A DNA stretch of 64,000 nt, from the NCBI GenBank assembly GCA_031276195.1, contig JAISNN010000088.1, positions 1 to 64,000 of the forward strand, in the 5' to 3' direction. The notes under the pieces were generated by a model. It was not told the origin of the DNA and searched no databases. It worked only from the letters and a program-made list of their open reading frames with translations. Within the stretch, counting starts at the first letter, position 1; each line of letters opens with the position of its first letter. Shown here piece after piece: positions 52,947 through 60,954 of this stretch. Made by a program: the position numbers and the translations under genes. The DNA comes from Clostridiales bacterium (GTDB lineage: Bacteria > Bacillota > Clostridia > Christensenellales > JAISNN01).

Positions 52947-54854
52947 ATGAATAATTTCAATTTTTATTTTAAGCGTAGGTTGTCCGCGTTCACCGTGCTG
53001 ATAGCCTTTGTTTTTGCCGCGCTTCTTGGCAGGCTTTTTTACGTTCAGGTCGTGATGTCGGCGGATTTGCAGGCGAAAGCCCTTGATCAATGGACGCGCG
53101 ATCTCGAACTCGACGCGGAACGGGGAAAAATTTATGACCGAAACGGAGTGGTTTTGGCGGAAAATTCGACAAAATACACCGTTTATGTCCGTCCGAACGC
53201 CGTTTCGGACCCGGAAAGCGTCGCGCAAGCGTTGGGCGAACTCTTGGATGCGGATTGCGAAAAACTTTTGGGAGAGATCAAGGCGCATAAAAAATCCGAA
53301 ATTACCGTCGCGAAAAACGTCGAGAGATACACTATGCTGGACATTATGTCGCGTGAAATGAACGGCGTATATTTTTCCTCTAAAAACAACCGCGTATATC
53401 CTTACGGAAATTTTTTGACGCAGGTCGTGGGATTTGTGAACGGCGACGGGAGCGGACAATCGGGGATCGAACTTTTTTACGACAAATACCTGACGGGGAC
53501 GGACGGGCGCAGTCTCACCGAAACCGACCTTATCGGAAAGGGTTTAAAGGGCGGCGCGACGGTTTATATTCCGTCGATTCCCGGAATGAACGTCAATTTG
53601 ACCGTGGATTATAGAATTCAGAGCATCGTCGAAAGCGCGGTTTCGGAAGCCGCGGAAACGCATAAAGCAAAGGGCGTTGCGGCGATCGTTATGAACGCCA
53701 AGACGGGGGAGGTTGCGGCGATGGCGCAATATCCGTCTTATGACTTGAATTACGTTCCGCGCGGCGATATAGCCGCGCTTTTCGAGAATTCTAAGAGCGC
53801 GCTTATTTCGGGCGTTTTCGAGCCGGGTTCGACGTTTAAGATTTTGACCGCCGCCGCCGCTTTGGAGGAGGGGCTTGTGAATTCAAGCAAACTTTTCACC
53901 TGCCCGGGATACAGAATCGTCGACGGACAGAAAATAAAATGCTGGAAGACGAAGGGACACGGCACGCAGACCTTTATCGAGGGCATTCAAAACAGTTGCA
54001 ACTGTGTTTTTATGGATTTGGTTCAGGCGTTAGGTACGGAGAGGTTTTATAAATACCTAAAAAAATTCGGAATTTTCGAGCGGACGGGCATAGATTTGAG
54101 GGGCGAGGCTTCCGCGCTTTCGATCGCGGAAAAGAACGTCAAGACGGTCGATCTCGCGCGTATCGGTTTCGGGCAGGCGATCGCGATGACGCCCGTCGAA
54201 CTTTTGAACGCCGTTACGTCGGTCGTCAACGGCGGAAACGTTTTGACGCCTTATTTGGTCTCGTCAATAATCGACACGAACGGCAAGATTGTTTTAAGGA
54301 ATTACCCTAAAATAAAGGGCGTATCGGTGAGCGGAAAAACGAGCGCGGTTATGCGGCAATACTTGGAAAGCGTCGTGAAAAACGGCGGGGGAAAGGCGGC
54401 CGGCGTTCCGGGCTATCCGATCGGCGGCAAGACGGGAACGGCGCAGAAATATCAAAGCGGCGGCGGGATCGCGCAGGGAAAATATATCGGTTCGTTTATC
54501 GGTTTTTATCCCTCTTACGATCCGGAATACGTGTTGATGTTCATCGTGGACGAACCCGGGACGGGAGTGTATTACGGGAGTATCGTAGCCGCGCCGTACG
54601 CTGGTAAAATATTTTCGTCGATGTTCAATTATCTCGATATCGAGCCGAATTTCACGGAGGGCGATTTCGCCGATATGGTGGAATTTGAAATGCCCGACCT
54701 GCGCGGAATGGCCTTTTACGACGCGGAAAGTTTGCTGAAAAAAATGGGAATTTCATACGAATTTGAGGGCGATGGGGATTTCATTACATATCAAATTCCC
54801 GCGGCGGGGAGTAAGATTACGGCGAGAAACGTCGTATATATCACGACCGGTTAG
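52947..54854 (+). CDS. Class B penicillin-binding protein, SpoVD/FtsI type with PASTA domain
   Basis: 635-residue transpeptidase. An N-terminal membrane segment (about 12-32) leads to the PBP dimerisation domain (QWTRDLELDAERGKIYDRNG) and the transpeptidase with catalytic GSTFK (SxxK), SCN (SxN; NSCNCVFMDL) and KTGTAQK. A single PASTA domain (MPDLRGMAFYDAESLLKKMG onward, ~585-635) ends the protein, as in SpoVD, the sporulation-specific PBP; with no other class B PBP visible, it may instead be the vegetative FtsI/PbpB. CCGGAG precedes ATG 52947 by eight bases. It lies between the FtsL-position gene and murE. Confidence 0.92.
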   Translation: MNNFNFYFKRRLSAFTVLIAFVFAALLGRLFYVQVVMSADLQAKALDQWTRDLELDAERGKIYDRNGVVLAENSTKYTVYVRPNAVSDPESVAQALGELLDADCEKLLGEIKAHKKSEITVAKNVERYTMLDIMSREMNGVYFSSKNNRVYPYGNFLTQVVGFVNGDGSGQSGIELFYDKYLTGTDGRSLTETDLIGKGLKGGATVYIPSIPGMNVNLTVDYRIQSIVESAVSEAAETHKAKGVAAIVMNAKTGEVAAMAQYPSYDLNYVPRGDIAALFENSKSALISGVFEPGSTFKILTAAAALEEGLVNSSKLFTCPGYRIVDGQKIKCWKTKGHGTQTFIEGIQNSCNCVFMDLVQALGTERFYKYLKKFGIFERTGIDLRGEASALSIAEKNVKTVDLARIGFGQAIAMTPVELLNAVTSVVNGGNVLTPYLVSSIIDTNGKIVLRNYPKIKGVSVSGKTSAVMRQYLESVVKNGGGKAAGVPGYPIGGKTGTAQKYQSGGGIAQGKYIGSFIGFYPSYDPEYVLMFIVDEPGTGVYYGSIVAAPYAGKIFSSMFNYLDIEPNFTEGDFADMVEFEMPDLRGMAFYDAESLLKKMGISYEFEGDGDFITYQIPAAGSKITARNVVYITTG

Positions 54855-55154
54855 GACGCGCTTTTTTATACCCGTTACGCTTTCAAATCATATTTGACCG
54901 GCGATGCCGCAATCCGTTTAATTAATTTTTTTTGCGGCGCGTCAAAATGCGGCGCGTTTGCATAGTATTCTAATATTTCCGGATAATAGAATACTTAATC
55001 TGTTTAAGTATTCTATTATCTATAAGATTTACGGGGTAAATTTTAGAATATATAATCTGTTTATATATTCTAAAAGACCTTTAAAGAGATAAAAACGTCA
55101 AAAAATATAGAAAAAAACGCTTTTGAAGCGAATATAAAAATAAGGTGATAAAAA
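54855..55154. other. Intergenic region with two hairpins of a shared family
   Basis: GCATAGTATTCT at about 54959, then two perfect hairpins (54984-55022 and 55041-55078). The final 70 bp are a purine-rich leader to murE. Confidence 0.65.
54984..55022. terminator. Perfect hairpin with TTAATCTGTTTAA core
   Basis: GATAATAGAATACTTAA / TTAAGTATTCTATTATC around TCTGT; no T run follows. The core matches the reverse complement of the terminator loop at 35766-35808. A similar hairpin (TTTAGAATATATAA / TTATATATTCTAAA) follows at 55041-55078. Termination is uncertain. Confidence 0.55.
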
Positions 55155-56786
55155 ATGAAACAACTTGTCGAACTCTTAAAAAATGTCAAAATCGTGAAAA
55201 AATGTGGGGCTATGCCTCTTGAAATTACCGACCTTGCGATTGACTGCAAAAAGGTGAAAAACGGAGGAATTTTTATCGCGGTCAGAGGATCCGCCGCGAA
55301 CGGAAACGACTATATTTTTGACGCGCTAAAAAACGGAGCCGCGCTGATTGTGTCGGACGACGAAAGAGCGTTAAAAAAAGGAATCGGGAATTTTTCGGAG
55401 AAAGAAACCGGATTAAAAAACCGAACGGCTGATGCCGGAGGTGAAATAACGCCGAAAGAGGAAAGCGGAAATTATTCGGAAAACGAAACGCAAAACGTTT
55501 GCGGAGGTGAAATAACGCCGAAAGAGGAAAGCGGAAATTATTCGGAAAACGGAATTGAAATCCCGTACATAATAGTCGAGGACGCGAGAGAGGCATACGC
55601 TTTCATCGCGGCGAACTATTTCGGAAACCCCGCGGCGGGTATGCGGTTCATCGGGATTTCGGGTACGAACGGAAAGACTACGATAGCGCATATGATATAC
55701 CATATATTATATTCAAACGGCATAAAAACGGGGCTTATCGGCACGATCGGAAACATTATCGACGGCTTGCGCGGGGAGACGGATATGACTACGCCCGATC
55801 CGTACGAACTTTTTGCCGTTTTGAAAAAAATGAGAGATTGCGGAACGGAAGTCGTCGTATCGGAGGTTTCGGCGCACGCGATATACCTAAAAAAGATAAA
55901 CCCGATCATCGCCGACGTGGCGGTTTTCACAAATTGTTCGCAAGATCACATAGATTTTTTTAAGACGATGGAAAAATACGCCGAAGTCAAAAAGTCGTAT
56001 TTCACAAAAAAACACGCGCGGAGCGTCGTTATAAACGCCGACGATTCGGTTGGCGTGGAGATTATCAACGGCTCTGACGCGAAAGTCATAAGTTACGGAA
56101 TCAAAAATCCGTCCGACGTGTTCGCGATCAATATACGCCTTTCTATGGCGGGTTCGGGTTTTTTTGCCAATCTTTTCGACGACGTGGAGGAAATCCGCCT
56201 GCCTATACCCGGGCTTTTCAACGTATATAACGCTCTCGCCGCGATGACGGCGGCGCGGCTCTTGAATATATCGCTGAAAGATTCCGCGGAAAGCCTTTTG
56301 AGTCTGCCCGAAATTCCCGGACGGTTCAATCTCTTGACGGCGGAAAAATGCGGCTTTGTCATAGACTACGCGCATTCTCCCGACGGTCTGAAAAAAATTC
56401 TCATAGCGGCGAGGGGGATCACCAAAGGACGGCTGATATGCGTATTCGGGTGCGGCGGAAACCGCGATAAAATTAAACGCCCGATTATGGGGCGCGTCGC
56501 CGCGGACTACGGCGACTTTACAATTCTCACGTCCGATAATCCGCGCTTCGAGGAGCCGGAAGATATAATACGCGATATCGAAAACGGCTTAAAGGGTATA
56601 ACGGATCAATATATGAATATAATAGACAGAGAAAAGGCGATAAAAAAGGCGTATGAAATAGCCGGAAAAAACGACCTTATCGTCGTCGCCGGAAAGGGAG
56701 CGGAGGATTATATAGATATTAAGGGCGTGAAATACGAATACGGCGACAGGAGAGTTATAGAGGAAATTATCGCATCCGAGCGTTGA
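55155..56786 (+). CDS. murE: UDP-MurNAc-tripeptide synthetase (MurE) with repeat insert
   Basis: 543 residues. Adds the third amino acid, probably meso-diaminopimelate given the DNPR motif (SDNPRFEEPEDI, about 455-466), to UDP-MurNAc-L-Ala-D-Glu. The ATP motif is ISGTNGKTTIAH (about 170-181) and CGGNRDKIKRPIMG is present. Usual length is about 490. The excess is an insert in the N-terminal UDP-binding domain, between ALIVSDDERAL and IEIPYIIVEDAREA, containing a perfect 22-residue tandem repeat (GGEITPKEESGNYSEN). AAGGTGAT precedes ATG 55155. murF, which usually follows, is absent; mraY comes next. Confidence 0.94.
   Translation: MKQLVELLKNVKIVKKCGAMPLEITDLAIDCKKVKNGGIFIAVRGSAANGNDYIFDALKNGAALIVSDDERALKKGIGNFSEKETGLKNRTADAGGEITPKEESGNYSENETQNVCGGEITPKEESGNYSENGIEIPYIIVEDAREAYAFIAANYFGNPAAGMRFIGISGTNGKTTIAHMIYHILYSNGIKTGLIGTIGNIIDGLRGETDMTTPDPYELFAVLKKMRDCGTEVVVSEVSAHAIYLKKINPIIADVAVFTNCSQDHIDFFKTMEKYAEVKKSYFTKKHARSVVINADDSVGVEIINGSDAKVISYGIKNPSDVFAINIRLSMAGSGFFANLFDDVEEIRLPIPGLFNVYNALAAMTAARLLNISLKDSAESLLSLPEIPGRFNLLTAEKCGFVIDYAHSPDGLKKILIAARGITKGRLICVFGCGGNRDKIKRPIMGRVAADYGDFTILTSDNPRFEEPEDIIRDIENGLKGITDQYMNIIDREKAIKKAYEIAGKNDLIVVAGKGAEDYIDIKGVKYEYGDRRVIEEIIASER
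55437..55568 (+). repeat. 66-bp in-frame duplication in murE
   Basis: Units start at 55437 and 55503, identical over about 49 bp from GGAGGTGAAATAACGCCG. A degraded third unit (IGNFSEKE) lies just upstream. Confidence 0.95.
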
Positions 56787-56977
56787 TAAACGCGCTTCGA
56801 TACGCTTAAAAATCCGCTTTTAAATATAAATAAATCCGCCAAAAAACGCGGTATTATACCGCGAAAATCCGCTTTTTAAAATGCGGAAAAACGGAAAGAA
56901 AAATAGGTTTTTAAATATAAATAAATCCGCTAAAAACGCGGTATTATACCGCGAAAAAATAAGGGCTTTTAAGTATT
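56787..56977 (+). repeat. 90-bp duplicated leader with palindromes before mraY
   Basis: Two copies of TTTTAAATATAAATAAATCC followed by CGCGGTATTATACCGCG, palindromes at 56847-56863 and 56937-56953 (offset 90). The second ends in the mraY ribosome-binding site region (AAGGG). Confidence 0.88.
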
Positions 56978-57997
56978 ATGAGCGAATACAAAAACCTAAT
57001 TATTATACTTCTCGCGGCTCTCGCGGCTTTCGCCGTATCGATGCTGATTTCGCCGTTTGTAATAAAAATTACAGAACGGATAAAGGCGGGGCAGCCTATT
57101 TTGAAATACCTCGAACACCACGAAAAAAAGGTCGGAACTCCCACGATGGGCGGCTTCATTTTTATCATTCCCGCCGCGCTCATAACTCTTTCCGTCGGCT
57201 ATAACCGCCTTTCTCTCGTAGCGGTTTTGACGGCGGCAAGTTATGGAATCGTCGGTTTTTTGGACGATTTTATAAAGGTTCGACGCGGGATGAACGAGGG
57301 CTTGAAGCCATATCAAAAGGTCGTCGGGCAACTCGGAATCGCGGTCATCGCGACGCTTTTCGCATATTATAACGACGGTATAGGAACGTCCGTAAAAGTG
57401 CCTTTTTCCGTTTTTGAGGTCGATCTCGGGATATGGTTCATACCTTTTTCGATTTTCGTTTTCGTCGCCGTAACGAATTCCGTAAATTTGACGGACGGAA
57501 TAGACGGGCTTGCCGGCGGTTCGGGCGCGGCGGCTTTCGCGGCTTTTTCGGCGGCGGGAATTTTGTACTATTTGGAGGCGGCGCACTACGGCGCGGCGGC
57601 TTTCGCGGACGGTTTGTTTTCGCTGGCGGTTTTTTCGGCGGTTTTTTCGTGTTCTCTGCTGGGTTTTTTGTGGAAAAACGCCGGTCCTTCGAGGATTTTT
57701 ATGGGCGATACGGGTTCGCTGGCGATCGGCGGAGGTTTGGCGGCGGCGGCGATATTTATGCGCAATCCGTTGATTTTGCCGATCGTCTGCGCCGTATACG
57801 TATGGTCGAGCGTAAGCGTAATTTTGCAAGTGGCGTTTTTTAAGGCGGCGAAGAGACGGATATTTAAAATGTCGCCCTTTCATCATCATTTGGAATTAAA
57901 AGGTTATTCGGAGGCGAAAATTACGACGTTCTATACCGTCGTTACGATAGCCGCCGGGCTGGTCGGGATTATTTCCGTGATATTAAATTTGAGTTGA
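56978..57997 (+). CDS. mraY: Phospho-MurNAc-pentapeptide transferase MraY
   Basis: 339-residue polytopic enzyme making lipid I from UDP-MurNAc-pentapeptide and undecaprenyl phosphate. About ten membrane segments; signature motifs KKVGTPTMGGFIFI (about 49-62), FLDDFIKVRRGMNEGL (Asp-Asp pair, ~93-108), NSVNLTDGIDGLAGG (~166-180) and FHHHLELKGYSEAKI (~298-312) are intact. Start ATG 56978 follows AAGGGC. Last recognisable dcw gene in the window; murD, ftsW, murG, ftsQ and ftsZ do not follow. Confidence 0.96.
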   Translation: MSEYKNLIIILLAALAAFAVSMLISPFVIKITERIKAGQPILKYLEHHEKKVGTPTMGGFIFIIPAALITLSVGYNRLSLVAVLTAASYGIVGFLDDFIKVRRGMNEGLKPYQKVVGQLGIAVIATLFAYYNDGIGTSVKVPFSVFEVDLGIWFIPFSIFVFVAVTNSVNLTDGIDGLAGGSGAAAFAAFSAAGILYYLEAAHYGAAAFADGLFSLAVFSAVFSCSLLGFLWKNAGPSRIFMGDTGSLAIGGGLAAAAIFMRNPLILPIVCAVYVWSSVSVILQVAFFKAAKRRIFKMSPFHHHLELKGYSEAKITTFYTVVTIAAGLVGIISVILNLS

Positions 57998-58297
57998 TTT
58001 AAAACTTTCGCGGATCGGGGCCGCCGCCGCGTAATTTAAGACGCGGAAAAATATAAAAATACAGTATTTCGATAATACGGAGCGCGTTTTTTATCCCGAT
58101 CCGTTGTTTTTTATGTCAATCGTTTTTTCTTGTATTGCATAGTATTCTATAGCGCGGAATACTCTATTTTTTCTAAAAAATAACAATTATACTGATTAAA
58201 CTTTTAATCCGTACGGTATACGGATTAAAATCCGCCGCCGGCTTTGACGGCGCGGGGCGGAAAATTCACCCGTTTAATGCCGTCATAGCGGTAAACC

Positions 58298-58345
58298 CGG
58301 CAAAATGTTTGCATTTTGCCGCCGCTCTTATAAGAGCGGTTTTAG
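58298..58345 (+). terminator. Tandem hairpins, probable terminator
   Basis: CGGCAAAATG-TTTG-CATTTTGCCG directly followed by the perfect palindrome CCGCTCTTATAAGAGCGG and TTTTAG. Confidence 0.6.
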
Positions 58346-58416
58346 ATCAAAGGTACGTTTGATTTAAAAATTTAACCGCTATATAACTTTTTTTAATATA
58401 AATTTATCCAAAACAC

Positions 58417-58445
58417 TATACATTGTGTTTTTTTTATGGTATAAT
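58417..58445 (+). promoter_or_regulatory. Promoter upstream of the degV gene
   Basis: TATACA (58417-58422), 17-bp spacer, perfect TATAAT (58440-58445). Confidence 0.5.
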
Positions 58446-58720
58446 AACAAAAAAGGCGTTTATTTTAAGACATTAATTTCAAAAAGATTATCGTTTAAAA
58501 ACAAATTCAAAAAATCAAGCGGCGTTAAATTCAAAAAAAAGAATCCAACGGGGAAAGAGTTAGATTCAAAAAAGAGCGTTGCTTACCAAAAAAACAAATT
58601 CAAAAACGACGCGCGTTAAAAACCGCGCTAATTCAAGAAAAAAATCAAAATCGGGAAAAAGTTAAATTCAAAAAAAGAATCAATCAAAAAATTTTAAATT
58701 CAAAAAAAAGGAGTTTTATT

Positions 58721-59590
58721 ATGGCCGTTATGTTTTGCGACACGAACTGCGAACTTTGGTTTGACAAGGCGCGCGAATTGGATTTAAAGGTGATCAAAAT
58801 GCCTTACACGATCGGCGGAAAGGAATTCTATTACGATCTCGGCGAGAAAACCGATTTCAAAAACTTTTACGACGAGATGAGGAGCGGAAAAACCCCCAGC
58901 ACTTCGGCTCTCAACGCCGACAATTACAAGGAATATTTCGAGCCGTATTTCAAGGCGGGAGAGGACGTTCTCTACGTTTCTTTTTCGGACAAACTGTCCG
59001 CGACGTTCACTTTTATGGATCAAGCCGTCGCCGAATTAAAGGAAAAATATCCCAAAATAAAGTTTGTCAGATTCGACACGCGGGCGATTTCGCTGCCCGC
59101 CGGAATGCAGGTCTATCTCGCGAAAAAATATATGGACGGCGGGCATACGATCGACGAAACGGTCGAATATCTCAAAGACCTCACAAAGCATATCGCCGTG
59201 GAATTCGTCGTGGACGATTTGAAATATTTGAAGCGCGGGGGCAGAATTTCGGGTTTGCAGGCCGCCGTCGGGACGCTGCTCAATTTTAAGCCGATTTTGA
59301 AGTTGAGCGACGACGGAAAGATTGTCAATACGACCAAGGTCAACGGCAGAACGAAGGCGATTACGCACATCGTGGAGGGCATAAAGGCCAAGGGTACGGA
59401 TTTGGATAAATATCCGATCGCGATAATCCACGCGGACTGCGAGGCGGACGCGCTCAAATTAAAAGAAAGATTGACGGCGGAGTTGAACAATCAAAATCTT
59501 GACATTTGGATTCAGCCCATAGGTCCGGTCATAGGGACGCATTGCGGACCGGGAACTTTGGCTTTGGTATATCACGGAACGGGGAGATAG
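58721..59590 (+). CDS. DegV-family fatty-acid-binding protein
   Basis: 289-residue DegV/FakB family protein. These proteins bind fatty acids, and FakB members present them to the kinase FakA. The N-terminal domain has TPSTSALNADNYKEYF (about 57-72), then SFSDKLSATF; the second domain has DDLKYLKRGGRIS (about 165-177) and the C-terminal HCGPGTLALVYHG, all typical. AAAAGGAG sits nine bases before ATG 58721. fakA is not nearby. Three ~90-bp repeats begin inside its stop region. Confidence 0.92.
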   Translation: MAVMFCDTNCELWFDKARELDLKVIKMPYTIGGKEFYYDLGEKTDFKNFYDEMRSGKTPSTSALNADNYKEYFEPYFKAGEDVLYVSFSDKLSATFTFMDQAVAELKEKYPKIKFVRFDTRAISLPAGMQVYLAKKYMDGGHTIDETVEYLKDLTKHIAVEFVVDDLKYLKRGGRISGLQAAVGTLLNFKPILKLSDDGKIVNTTKVNGRTKAITHIVEGIKAKGTDLDKYPIAIIHADCEADALKLKERLTAELNNQNLDIWIQPIGPVIGTHCGPGTLALVYHGTGR

Positions 59591-59926
59591 GTTTTTATAC
59601 GGAATTGCGGAAATAACGAGCGGAAAAAGAGTTTTTACGCGGTATAGTACCGCGGTTTATCAACGGAAAAAGCGTACGGGTTTTTTATACTAATTGCGGA
59701 AATAACGAGCGGAAAAAGTTTTTTTACGCGGTATAGTACCGCTGTTTGTCAACGGAAAAAGCGTACGGGTTTTTTATACGGAATTGCGGAAGTAACGAGT
59801 GAAAAAAGTTTTTTTACGCGGAAACGATATAAAACAAACTATGTAAAACAATAAAAAAATAATATCAAAAATATAAAAACAAACGACAAGAAAATTTAAG
59901 AAAAAAAACAAACGGAGATAAGATCG
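59591..59926 (+). repeat. Three ~90-bp repeats after degV
   Basis: ATTGCGGAAATAACGAGCGG starts at 59604, 59693 and (variant) 59783. The first two carry palindromes at 59638-59655 (CGCGGTATAGTACCGCGG) and 59727-59744. The last ~90 bp are a leader for the next gene. Confidence 0.9.
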
Positions 59927-60496
59927 ATGTACTATACCGTGGATTTTTATGGCATAGAGAGGAAACTCCCGATTTGCCCGATCAGCGAAACCCTTCAAAT
60001 CGCCGCTTTTAATATGCTGGGCGACAACGAATTGACAAAGGTTTTGGCGGAGGAAGCGTACAAAAAAATCGAAAATCTGGATTTCGATATTTTTTTGACC
60101 GCGGAATGCAAGGGGATAGCTTTTACGCAGGAGGTTTCGCGCCTTTTTTACGAAAGGAAAAATCAAAAGTTTTTTGTGGCTGCGCGCAAGGGCTTTAAAC
60201 TCTATATGAACGAACCCGTTTCGGTCGAGGTCAATTCGATCACGACGAAGTCCTCCCAAAAACTCTGGCTGTCAAAGGACGAAGCGGGCAAACTGAAAGG
60301 GAAAAAGGTCGTCATAGCCGACGACGTTATTTCGACGGGGAACACCGTCGCCGCGATTTATAAACTTCTTGAAAAGGTCGGGGCGGAGGCGGTCGCGGAA
60401 CTTTGCGTATTCGCCGAGGGGAGCGCGACGGAGCGGAAAAATATATTTTATCTTAAAAAATTGCCTTTGTTTGACGGAAACGGAAGAGAGATTTAG
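59927..60496 (+). CDS. Phosphoribosyltransferase (purine type I family)
   Basis: 189 residues. The PRPP-binding motif VVIADDVISTGNTVAAIYKL (about 126-145) and an N-terminal YGIERKLPICPI hood-like part fit adenine/xanthine phosphoribosyltransferase relatives; TAECKGIAFTQEVS matches the 'PPi loop' area. The exact base cannot be told. AACGGAGATAAGATCG precedes ATG 59927. The gene's last ~60 bp are echoed at an offset of exactly 120 bp. Confidence 0.82.
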   Translation: MYYTVDFYGIERKLPICPISETLQIAAFNMLGDNELTKVLAEEAYKKIENLDFDIFLTAECKGIAFTQEVSRLFYERKNQKFFVAARKGFKLYMNEPVSVEVNSITTKSSQKLWLSKDEAGKLKGKKVVIADDVISTGNTVAAIYKLLEKVGAEAVAELCVFAEGSATERKNIFYLKKLPLFDGNGREI

Positions 60497-60555
60497 GATT
60501 TATATTTTATAGTATTCCGGAATTTTCAGAATGCGGATTAATAAAACACGCGGAC

Positions 60556-60620
60556 GGAAAGCATATTCTATCTTAAAAAATTGCCTTTGTTTGACGGAAA
60601 CGGAAAAGAGATTTAGGATT
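60556..60620 (+). repeat. Echo of the phosphoribosyltransferase 3' end
   Basis: TCTTAAAAAATTGCCTTTGT through AGAGATTTAGGATTT repeated at +120 bp with about four differences in 60 bp; includes the stop codon. Confidence 0.93.
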
Positions 60621-60784
60621 TCGGGATTTTATAATCCGCGTTAATCAGGGCGCGGCTGTTGTTTTTTTGGAATGGAGTATCGTTACGATATAAAAATTTT
60701 GTTTACAAAGCGGTTTTTTACGCCGTAAATATTTAAAAATTTACATATAAATGTGAGTCATAAAAAAAACTTTCTTTATTCCGC

Positions 60785-60813
60785 TTGTAATTATACATAA
60801 AGTATGATATAAT
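60785..60813 (+). promoter_or_regulatory. Sigma-A promoter of the SCP2-like/aminotransferase operon
   Basis: TTGTAA (60785-60790), 17-bp spacer, TATAAT (60808-60813). Leader of about 140 nt. Confidence 0.7.
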
Positions 60814-60954
60814 TAATATTAAGAACCCGTACTATGCCGATATATTTTCCGTCGTTTTAAATCGTTAAAGCGGCTGGTAAAACGGATTTTTTAAAAACTC
60901 TATTTTTACACCACAATTTATACCAACAAAAGTTAATCGGAGGTTTTTTTATTT

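Larger units (their letters stand above)
57998..58720. other. 723-bp gene-free region after mraY
   Basis: Contains GCATAGTATTCT at 58138, an inverted repeat TTTTAATCCGTA / TACGGATTAAAA (58202-58230), a hairpin CGGCAAAATG / CATTTTGCCG (58298-58321), the terminator-like palindrome at 58322-58343, a promoter at 58417-58445 and a purine-rich leader of AAATTCAAAAAAA repeats (58450-58710). The open frame at 58425-58619 translates that leader and is rejected. Confidence 0.65.

Noticed and set aside
58425-58619. 64-codon Lys-rich reading frame upstream of degV
   Set aside because: Starts immediately at the -10 box and translates AAATTCAAAAAA leader repeats; no ribosome-binding site.
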